Below, piece by piece: positions 32,494 to 38,085 of a DNA stretch of 38,085 nucleotides. Under the pieces are notes generated by a model. The model saw only the letters and a list, made by a program, of their open reading frames with translations. It was not told the origin of the DNA and ran no database searches. Each line of letters starts with the position of its first letter. Positions within the stretch are counted from its first letter, which is position 1. Source of the DNA: Nitrospirota bacterium (lineage in GTDB: Bacteria; Nitrospirota; Nitrospiria; SBBL01; JAADHI01); assembly GCA_029261165.1 (NCBI GenBank), contig JAJDBV010000049.1, positions 1 to 38,085 on the forward strand, given 5' to 3'. The translations under genes were made by a program, and so were the position numbers.

Positions 32494-33513
32494 TTATGAA
32501 AAGACCGATGCTCCTTTGGAGGCGTGTTCAAGCGCCATTTGAATGCGTTCGATATGCAGGGCAAAACCGGTCGAGGGTGAAGCAGCGCCAAACTTTTCAA
32601 GAAGTTGATCATAGCGTCCTCCGCCACCCAATTCCGACCCGACCCCATCGGCAAAGATTTCAAAAATCGTCCCGGTATAATAATCAAGGCCCCGAACCTC
32701 ACCCAGATCAATCAGGAGATCATCCTGATATCCAGAAGACCTCAATATCCCATAGACGGCTTTCAGTCTCTTCAGTGCAGATCGGCAAGGTGGATAATTG
32801 GTCAAAAGAGATGCCTTTTTAAAAACTTCTTCGCCGCCAAAAAGGTCCAATAAAGCAAGAATCTGCTTTCGTTTTTTAAGGTCCACCTTCCCCCCCTTGA
32901 GTAGCTCTTCGAGTTGGAAGGCCTCTTTTTTGGCAACGGAGTGGAGAATCTTCTGGAAAAAATCGGGAGAGGAACGAAATGACTCAAGGAGCCCACGGGT
33001 ATAAGCCATCTGGCCCAGAGAAACCTTGAATGATTTCAAACCCACCTTTTTCAGAATCTCAATGGCGAGTGCAACCATTTCGGCATCGGCCTCGACATCG
33101 GACAAGCCGATCAGTTCGCCTCCGACCTGAAAAATCTCCCGCTCTCTCCCGGCATGTTCCTCTTCATGTCGAAAGACATTGGCTGAGTAGCACAAGCGCA
33201 TCGGTATCGGCTGATCTCTCATCAGCGTCGCGGCAATGCGGGCAACCTGAGGGGTCACGTCCGGGCGAAGCACCATCATCCGGCCGGTCGCGCGATCAAC
33301 AAACTTATAGGCATGATCAAGAATGTTTTCCCCGACGCCGAGGGAGAAGACATCCAGGTACTCGAAGAGCGGCGTGATGACCTCCTGATATCCCCATTGA
33401 GAGAAAAGATCAAGGATCGAGCGCTCGATCGCACGGCGCCTCGCGGCCCCTTCCGGCAGAAGAGTCGCAACCCCTTTGGGAATCAGGGTCTTTGGTTTTC
33501 CTGAAAGTTTCAT
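32494..33513 (-). CDS. hisZ: ATP phosphoribosyltransferase regulatory subunit HisZ
   Basis: This 339-residue protein is similar to the catalytic core of histidyl-tRNA synthetase but lacks the anticodon-binding domain. HisZ partners the short form of HisG in the first step of histidine synthesis and carries the feedback site. Motifs are TLLPEGAARRRAIERSIL at the start, VLRPDVTPQVARIAAT (class II motif 2 region), YSANVFRHEEEHAGR, GLSDVEADAEMVALA, LDYYTGTIFEIF and a Gly-rich GGGGRYDQL. The ATG at 33511-33513 is chosen because homology begins there; the open frame extends 50 codons further without family features. hisG is not in the window. Confidence 0.9.
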   Translation of the reverse strand: MKLSGKPKTLIPKGVATLLPEGAARRRAIERSILDLFSQWGYQEVITPLFEYLDVFSLGVGENILDHAYKFVDRATGRMMVLRPDVTPQVARIAATLMRDQPIPMRLCYSANVFRHEEEHAGREREIFQVGGELIGLSDVEADAEMVALAIEILKKVGLKSFKVSLGQMAYTRGLLESFRSSPDFFQKILHSVAKKEAFQLEELLKGGKVDLKKRKQILALLDLFGGEEVFKKASLLTNYPPCRSALKRLKAVYGILRSSGYQDDLLIDLGEVRGLDYYTGTIFEIFADGVGSELGGGGRYDQLLEKFGAASPSTGFALHIERIQMALEHASKGASVFS

Positions 33514-33655
33514 AAACGGGACCAGAATTAGGAATCGGGCATCGAGGATCGGGAGGCGGCAACGGGACACACACCATGTCCTCCATTGGAGGGCATCACT
33601 TACACCTCTCCACCGGAAGACGATTTGCGGGTGCGCTGACTCCCAGATTATACAT

Positions 33656-33797
33656 CGTAACAATTCAGCATGCCACTATCTTCCTTCAGGGCAAGACGCG
33701 AGGAGCGGCGAACCGGAGCGTACATCCTGTACGTGAGGATTCGAGCACCACAGCAACGCCGCCATGGAGGAAGAGAGGGTTGTGCTGAGTTGTTATG
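33656..33797. repeat. 142-bp imperfect palindromic element (REP/MITE-like)
   Basis: The two ends are inverted copies of each other: 28 of the outermost 37 positions match between the left arm (from CGTAACAATTCAGCA) and the reverse complement of the right arm (from CATAACAACTCAGCA). The centre CGTACA-TCC-TGTACG (33719-33733) is a perfect 6-bp stem with a 3-base loop. It fills the gap between hisZ and serA, begins one base after the serA stop codon, and has higher GC than its surroundings. It could act as a bidirectional transcript end. A minus-strand TATAAT at 33647-33652 just outside it may serve hisZ-dnaB. Confidence 0.65.
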
Positions 33798-35378
33798 TTA
33801 CAACTTGACCTGTTTCACAGAAAGGACATACGGAATTGCTTTAATCTCTTCTAAGGCTTCGGGTGTGAGGAGCGCATCAATACCAACAACAGAAATAGCC
33901 TTTCCACCTGGTTTTTCCCGCCCCAACTGCATCCGAGAGATGTTAATCTGCTTCTCAGACAAAAGATTTCCGAGTCCGCCGATCACACCCGGTTTGTCTT
34001 CATTATGCAAGTAGATCATCACCCCTTCAGGAATCACCTCCAGAGCCATCTGATCAATTTCGACGATCCTCGGTTCGCTCTTATTGAATATGGCTCCGGA
34101 AACCGTCTTGACCTGATCCCCCGCCTTTACCCGAATACATATCAGACTCGAAAAATTCCCCGCCTGAGAACTTTTTGCCTCGTCCACCTTAATACCACGC
34201 TCCTTGGCAATACTCGGCGCGTTAACAGAATTCACCGGTTCTTCCAGGATAGGACTTAAGAGGCCCTTAAGGGCCGCAACCGTCATCGAGGCCGGCTCCA
34301 GATCTGCGGCCTCGCCGTGATACTCAATGGTCACTTCCTCAATACCGCCTTCAACCGTCTGGCCGATAAACGACCCAAGTTTCTCCGTCAGTTCAACATA
34401 GGGCTTCATCTTTGGAAGAAGGTCAGGAGGAACCGAGGGTAGGTTGACTGCAAAGCGAACCACCTGACGAACCAATAAATCTGCGACCTGTTCTGCAACC
34501 GCGACGGCAACATTCTCCTGAGCTTCTTTCGTCGCCGCTCCGAGATGAGGGGTGCAGATAAAGTTTTCCAGGCCGATCAGCGGATGCGCCGGGTCAACGG
34601 GTTCCTTTTCAAAAACATCAAAGGCGGCCGCCGCAACTTTTCCACTTTTCATTGTTTCAAGGAGGTCTTCTTCGTTCACCACCCCTCCCCTGGCACAGTT
34701 CACAATACGAACGCCATCCTTCATCTTTTCGATCGACGCTGTATTGATCAAATGTTTCGTTTCAGGGGTCAGGGGCGTGTGGATTGTAATAATGTCAGAG
34801 CGTCTGTACAAAGTTTCCAGGTCCACCACCTCTACGCCCAATTCCCGTGCATTCTCAGGGGAGAGATAGGCATCATAGGCCAGAACCGTCATCATCATAC
34901 CCTGAGCCAATTTCGCTACATGCGTTCCGATCGCCCCTAAGCCAATGATCCCGATCGTCTTATGAAAGAGTTCGATGCCCATAAACTTTTTCTTTTCCCA
35001 CTTCCCGGACTTGATAGAAGCGTCCGCCTGGGGAACCCGACGTGCCATGGAAATGATCATGGCCATGGTATGCTCTGCCGTGGTCACTGTATTTCCGCCC
35101 GGCGTATTCATGACAACAACGCCCCGCTTGGTTGCGGCAGGGATATCCACATTATCCAGTCCGGATCCGGCACGGCCAATGACTTTCAGTTTTTTTGCCG
35201 CATCGACCACCTCTTTCGTCACCTTCGTCCCGCTCCGGATCACGATACCATCATACTCCGGAATGGCTGCGATCAATTCCGTCGGGCTCATTCCCGTCTT
35301 GACATCGACCGTCAAACCCGCTTTTTTCAAAATTTCAATACCGCTTCCCGAAAGGGAATCACTGACTAAAACCTTCAT
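33798..35378 (-). CDS. serA: D-3-phosphoglycerate dehydrogenase
   Basis: This 526-residue protein catalyses the first step of serine synthesis, oxidising 3-phosphoglycerate with NAD. It is the long form. The substrate-binding N-terminus (MKVLVSDSLSGSGIEIL) precedes the NAD-binding domain with IGIIGLGAIG. Catalytic residues lie in VNCARGGVVNEEDL (Arg), a Glu in DVFEKEP and a His in CTPHLGA. An intervening domain and a C-terminal ACT domain (LHNEDKPGVIGGLGNLL), usually serine-sensing, follow. The ATG at 35376-35378 has AGGAG 7 bases upstream; the frame is open 13 codons further without support. It lies 72 bases after the aminotransferase gene and probably shares its promoter. Confidence 0.96.
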   Translation of the reverse strand: MKVLVSDSLSGSGIEILKKAGLTVDVKTGMSPTELIAAIPEYDGIVIRSGTKVTKEVVDAAKKLKVIGRAGSGLDNVDIPAATKRGVVVMNTPGGNTVTTAEHTMAMIISMARRVPQADASIKSGKWEKKKFMGIELFHKTIGIIGLGAIGTHVAKLAQGMMMTVLAYDAYLSPENARELGVEVVDLETLYRRSDIITIHTPLTPETKHLINTASIEKMKDGVRIVNCARGGVVNEEDLLETMKSGKVAAAAFDVFEKEPVDPAHPLIGLENFICTPHLGAATKEAQENVAVAVAEQVADLLVRQVVRFAVNLPSVPPDLLPKMKPYVELTEKLGSFIGQTVEGGIEEVTIEYHGEAADLEPASMTVAALKGLLSPILEEPVNSVNAPSIAKERGIKVDEAKSSQAGNFSSLICIRVKAGDQVKTVSGAIFNKSEPRIVEIDQMALEVIPEGVMIYLHNEDKPGVIGGLGNLLSEKQINISRMQLGREKPGGKAISVVGIDALLTPEALEEIKAIPYVLSVKQVKL

Positions 35379-35450
35379 TAATATCTCCTGTTCCTGTCTC
35401 TGACCTCCCCCCGCCACTCTGATGAGGGAAAGGGAGTAAAGCGCGATTAA

Positions 35451-36590
35451 TTATTTCTTAAGAAGGATCTCCTGCGCAATCCCGACCCCGGTCCCAAGCT
35501 TCAGAGGATGCCCCATTCCTTTCAGGACCATCTCCACCGCCGCAACGGCCATAATCGCATCAAAAGTATCCAGATAACCAATATTTGCAATCCGGAACAC
35601 CTTGCCCTTCAACTGGTCTTGTCCCCCAGCCGCCGTAATACCGTACTTTACACGAAGATCCTTGTAGATCTGCTGTCCGTCATATCCTTCCGGGGCAACA
35701 ATGGCAGTAACGGCGGTACTCGGAGATTCTTTCGGGAAGAGAGACATCCCAATGCCCTTCATCGCCTCACCGGTGGCCCGGGCCAGAAGTTGATGGCGCG
35801 CAAAAACATTCTCAAGGCCTTCTTCCTTAAACATCTGAAGAGAACGTTCCAATCCAACAATGAGGGAAACCGGCGCCGTAAAAGCCGTCGTGTTCTTGAC
35901 AATCGACTCTCTCTCTTTTTTAAAATTGAAATAAAATTTCGCGTTCGTACACTTCTCCGCCTGACGCCAGCCCTTCTCCGACACAGAAACAAAAGCCAAT
36001 CCAGGAGGAAGCGCCAGGGCCTTTTGGGAGCCGGTTACAACAACATCCAATCCCCAGGCATCGGTCTGAATATCAAAAACGCCCATGGCGGAAACCGCGT
36101 CAACCACCATGAGGCAGTCATCAAATTCCCGCACAACGGCCGCGATCTCCTTGATGGGATGCGCAACCCCGGTCGAAGTCTCCGATCCCTGTGTAAAGAC
36201 CCCCTTGATTGACGGGTCCCGTTGCAGGGCCTCCCTAATCTGTTCGGGTTTGACCGCATAACCCCATTCGACCTTGATCTCCTCTGTTTTGACGCCATAA
36301 CCGCTACAAATCTTCAGCCAGCGCTCCCCAAATTTTCCACCATTGACCACCAAGGCCTTGTCACCGGGAGAAAGGAAGTTGGAAACAGCCCCTTCCATCC
36401 CCCCCGTACCCGTAGACGCCAGAATAAAGACATCATTTTCTGTCTGAAATAACCACTTGAGATCATTCTTGACCCGCTCCAACAGCTTTGAAAATTCCGG
36501 GGACCGATGGTGCAGAATCGGCTGCGCCATCGCCAAAAGCACCTCTGACGAGACATTGGTCGGACCTGGGGCCAATAGGTATCTTTTCAT
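35451..36590 (-). CDS. Class V PLP aminotransferase (serine/alanine-glyoxylate aminotransferase family)
   Basis: This 379-residue fold-type I aminotransferase has the start RYLLAPGPTNVSSEVLLAM and ILHHRSPEF. ASTGTGGMEGAVSNFL forms the phosphate-binding loop, VVDAVSAMG holds the PLP-ring Asp, and TGSQKALALPPG holds the Schiff-base Lys. The C-terminal IANIGYLDTFD is also typical. The family includes serine-glyoxylate and alanine-glyoxylate transaminases. Because serA follows directly, it may supply the transamination step of serine synthesis in place of SerC, or interconvert serine and glyoxylate. The sequence alone does not decide. The ribosome binding site AGGAG lies 11 bases before the ATG, and a promoter is at 36673-36700. 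Confidence 0.9.
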   Translation of the reverse strand: MKRYLLAPGPTNVSSEVLLAMAQPILHHRSPEFSKLLERVKNDLKWLFQTENDVFILASTGTGGMEGAVSNFLSPGDKALVVNGGKFGERWLKICSGYGVKTEEIKVEWGYAVKPEQIREALQRDPSIKGVFTQGSETSTGVAHPIKEIAAVVREFDDCLMVVDAVSAMGVFDIQTDAWGLDVVVTGSQKALALPPGLAFVSVSEKGWRQAEKCTNAKFYFNFKKERESIVKNTTAFTAPVSLIVGLERSLQMFKEEGLENVFARHQLLARATGEAMKGIGMSLFPKESPSTAVTAIVAPEGYDGQQIYKDLRVKYGITAAGGQDQLKGKVFRIANIGYLDTFDAIMAVAAVEMVLKGMGHPLKLGTGVGIAQEILLKK

Positions 36591-36672
36591 CTTATGTTCA
36601 ACTCCTTTAAGTATACGGGATGGACTTTGGTATATAAGCCTCGGAAACTATATCTAAAAATAGACTGCTGAA

Positions 36673-36700
36673 ATTAACATAGCGTTATTAAACTTGTCAA
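36673..36700 (-). promoter_or_regulatory. Probable sigma-70-type promoter of the aminotransferase-serA operon
   Basis: On the minus strand TTGACA (36695-36700) is perfect. GTTAAT (36673-36678) matches the -10 consensus at four positions with a 16-base spacer. The start would be near 36666, giving a 76-base leader before the ATG at 36590. No operator is recognisable. Confidence 0.55.
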
Positions 36701-36770
36701 GAAAGCCGTATGCCCGCTTAGACCTGCTGGCCGCAAGATTCAAAACGATGATTCGCTTTGATAATCGCAC

Positions 36771-36798
36771 AAAAAAAACGGTAGAATCTATGCCCGTT
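36771..36798 (-). terminator. Intrinsic terminator after the Crp/Fnr gene
   Basis: On the minus strand AACGG (36794-36798 complement) pairs with CCGTT (36777-36781 complement), with an additional TAG/CTA inside, and eight T follow. It lies about 70 bases after the regulator's stop codon and upstream of the aminotransferase promoter, so it insulates the two transcripts. Confidence 0.6.
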
Positions 36799-36868
36799 AT
36801 TGACGTCAAAAACCCCCAGAAAGGAGACCGGATGACCTGGCTCTGCGCAGGCGTTTCTGTTGAGAGTA

Positions 36869-37582
36869 TTAGTTCCTCACCCTGTGCAGGCCTTCTTCAT
36901 CCAGAACAATAATTTGTTTCCCATTTAAGCGGATCAGCTTTTCGTTCTTCATCTTTGTCAAGAGACGGACCGTTGTTTCTTGTGTCACGCCTATCATCTC
37001 CGCCAGTTCATGTCGTTTTAAATCCAGCTTGATCACCATTCCCTCGCATTGCCTGGCTCCGTGATGATGGCTTAATTCTATTAGGATATATGCCAAACGC
37101 TTTTTTGCACTTTCGAACAAGAGTTGACGGCTCTTCTCTCGCCCGGACTCAACTTCCTTGGTCAAAATCGCGATCAAAGCCAATGAAAAATGAGCATTTG
37201 ATTTTAACAGATCGAGAAAATCTTTCGGACGAAAGAGACTGACCTCAGACCTCTCAAGCGCTTCCGCAGAAGCAGTGTGCCGCCCTTCGCAAAAAACCGC
37301 ACTCTTTTCGATTAAATCTCCAGGTAAGATGATCCCTAGGATATGCTGGTCCCCGTTTCGGGAAGATTGCATCAGCTTGACGCTTCCAGAGCAAAGGAGA
37401 TAAACCCCTTCACAAGAATTTCCTTCATAGAATATGGCCTGCCGTTTCTCGTAGAGATGGCTCTTCTTGATCTTCATGAAGAGGTCGATCTCATCCGCGT
37501 TCAAGTTACCGCAGAAGGGAGAACACGCCCGTGCCTCGCATCTGCGGCAGTCCGGAGAAGTAAAAGTTGCCTGTCGTTCCAT
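36869..37582 (-). CDS. Crp/Fnr-family transcriptional regulator with N-terminal four-Cys motif
   Basis: The product has 237 residues. The cyclic-nucleotide-binding-type beta-roll spans residues about 28-120 (AIFYEGNSCEGVYLLCSGSVKL and GIILPGDL) and is followed by the dimer helix. The winged helix-turn-helix lies at 185-225 (RHELAEMIGVTQETTVRLLTKM), where Glu202 and Arg206 match the DNA-contacting pattern of FNR-type recognition helices. Cysteines at residues 12, 15, 20 and 24 form C-x2-C-x4-C-x3-C, suggesting an Fe-S or redox sensor as in FNR, although the spacing differs. The ATG at 37580-37582 with GAGG upstream is chosen over an in-frame TTG four codons earlier. It lies 40 bases after a molybdenum-cofactor gene and may be co-transcribed. 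Confidence 0.88.
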   Translation of the reverse strand: MERQATFTSPDCRRCEARACSPFCGNLNADEIDLFMKIKKSHLYEKRQAIFYEGNSCEGVYLLCSGSVKLMQSSRNGDQHILGIILPGDLIEKSAVFCEGRHTASAEALERSEVSLFRPKDFLDLLKSNAHFSLALIAILTKEVESGREKSRQLLFESAKKRLAYILIELSHHHGARQCEGMVIKLDLKRHELAEMIGVTQETTVRLLTKMKNEKLIRLNGKQIIVLDEEGLHRVRN

Positions 37583-37622
37583 CTCACACCTCAATAGATA
37601 ACCAGATTTTGATATCGACAGA

Positions 37623-38085
37623 TTACGGCCTCCCGCACTCCCCCCCCTCCCCTTTCATTTTTTCAATAGCATGAGGGAGCGCCGGGAGGAGGATCTCGAA
37701 ATTTTCCCTGACAGCACGGGGACTCCCGGGAAGGTTGACAATAAGAGACAGGTTGCGAATCCCGGCAATACCGCGGGAGAGAATCGACCTGGGATTCTTT
37801 CGATATCCCTCCATCCGCATGATTTCTCCCATGCCGGGAACCAGGCGGTCGATGACATCTTCCGTCGCATCCGGGGTCACGTCTCGTGGAGAAACACCCG
37901 TGCCCCCTGTCGTGAGGACAAGATCAACCTTCCATTTATCACAAAAGGAGATTAATTGATTTCGAATCGCCTCCGCCTCATCCGGAACGATCTCGTAAAC
38001 ACGGACGGTGCCCGGAAGGGCCTCAATTAGTTGGTGGAGAAGACGACCGCTGCCATCCTCCCTTTCCCCAATGGCACCTTTATCA
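37623..38085 (-). CDS. MogA/MoaB-family molybdopterin adenylyltransferase, C-terminal part (runs off the right edge)
   Basis: About 153 codons are present up to the window end; the frame is open across the edge and probably lacks only about a dozen N-terminal residues. The family activates molybdopterin by adenylylation for molybdenum insertion. Visible features are DKGAIGEREDGSG at the start of the fragment, the substrate-binding LVLTTGGTGVSPRDVTPDAT, PGMGEIMR, LSRGIAGIRN and LIVNLPGSPRAVRE. MogA and MoaB cannot be separated from this fragment. It is the most upstream gene of a transcript that includes the Crp/Fnr regulator, suggesting a link to molybdoenzyme respiration (inference). Confidence 0.9.
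   Translation of the reverse strand, partial: DKGAIGEREDGSGRLLHQLIEALPGTVRVYEIVPDEAEAIRNQLISFCDKWKVDLVLTTGGTGVSPRDVTPDATEDVIDRLVPGMGEIMRMEGYRKNPRSILSRGIAGIRNLSLIVNLPGSPRAVRENFEILLPALPHAIEKMKGEGGECGRP

Noticed and set aside
33514-33663. 50-codon N-terminal extension of hisZ
   Set aside because: Family similarity begins at the ATG at 33513; the extension reads as random Arg/Cys/Trp-rich sequence.
36832-36912. 26-codon plus-strand frame preceded by AAGGAG
   Set aside because: It runs antisense into the Crp/Fnr gene, has no recognisable product and no promoter; the ribosome-binding-like sequence is probably chance.
1-38085. CRISPR arrays, insertion sequences, prophage genes, rRNA, riboswitches
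   Set aside because: No regularly spaced repeats, transposase or integrase motifs, rRNA signatures or known riboswitch cores were seen on reading the window.

Overview
The window comes from a Gram-negative bacterium. The evidence is a secreted beta-barrel-type outer-membrane protein, type IV pilins, a Tat translocase subunit, and a large surface-glycan locus with a PglK-type flippase. Gene content and a TPR/ABC operon of the kind found near pilin genes fit a Nitrospirota- or deltaproteobacteria-like lineage. That assignment is an impression from protein style, not a measurement. All genes but one lie on the minus strand, so the window is best read from right to left.

Right end (38.1-30.7 kb, housekeeping): the 3' part of a MogA/MoaB-family molybdopterin gene, then a Crp/Fnr regulator with a four-cysteine N-terminus, then a terminator. 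A promoter follows, driving a class V aminotransferase and serA (serine biosynthesis). A 142-bp imperfect palindrome separates serA from hisZ and dnaB. The DnaB protein carries an unusual four-cysteine insert. A consensus promoter overlapping the dnaB stop codon drives tatA.

Pilus and glycan-assembly section (30.8-20.3 kb): a large TPR protein is translationally coupled to a first type IV pilin. A second, paralogous pilin has its own sigma-54-type promoter and a strong terminator. Then comes a tightly overlapping run: a DUF2723-TPR membrane protein, a polyprenyl-phosphate-type GT2, a GT4, an AsnB-type amidotransferase and a second GT4.

Glycan diversification section (20.2-5.0 kb): a PglK-like ABC flippase, a WbqC-family protein, a methyltransferase, a NeuD-like hexapeptide acyltransferase, a PhyH-type dioxygenase, a second methyltransferase and a beta-propeller protein. 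These are followed by a WecE-type aminotransferase, a WecF-like fucosaminyltransferase, two more methyltransferases, a two-domain protein (Maf/DUF115-like plus GT8), a GT2 and a GT4, ending at a terminator. Base composition is mosaic, with a very AT-rich islet at about 13.3-16.2 kb. The whole is best read as an O-antigen, exopolysaccharide or glycoprotein-glycan locus that makes a Fuc4N-type aminosugar.

Left end (4.9-0 kb): a five-gene operon (TPR protein, ABC ATPase, ABC permease and two membrane proteins) resembling pilus-associated PilGHI-type systems. It converges on a lone plus-strand outer-membrane protein gene. Divergent from that gene is a tRNA-Thr/Tyr/Gly/Thr-tuf operon with the same order as thrU-tyrU-glyT-thrT-tufB of E. 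coli, driven by a perfect consensus promoter. No CRISPR array, insertion sequence, prophage or rRNA was seen.
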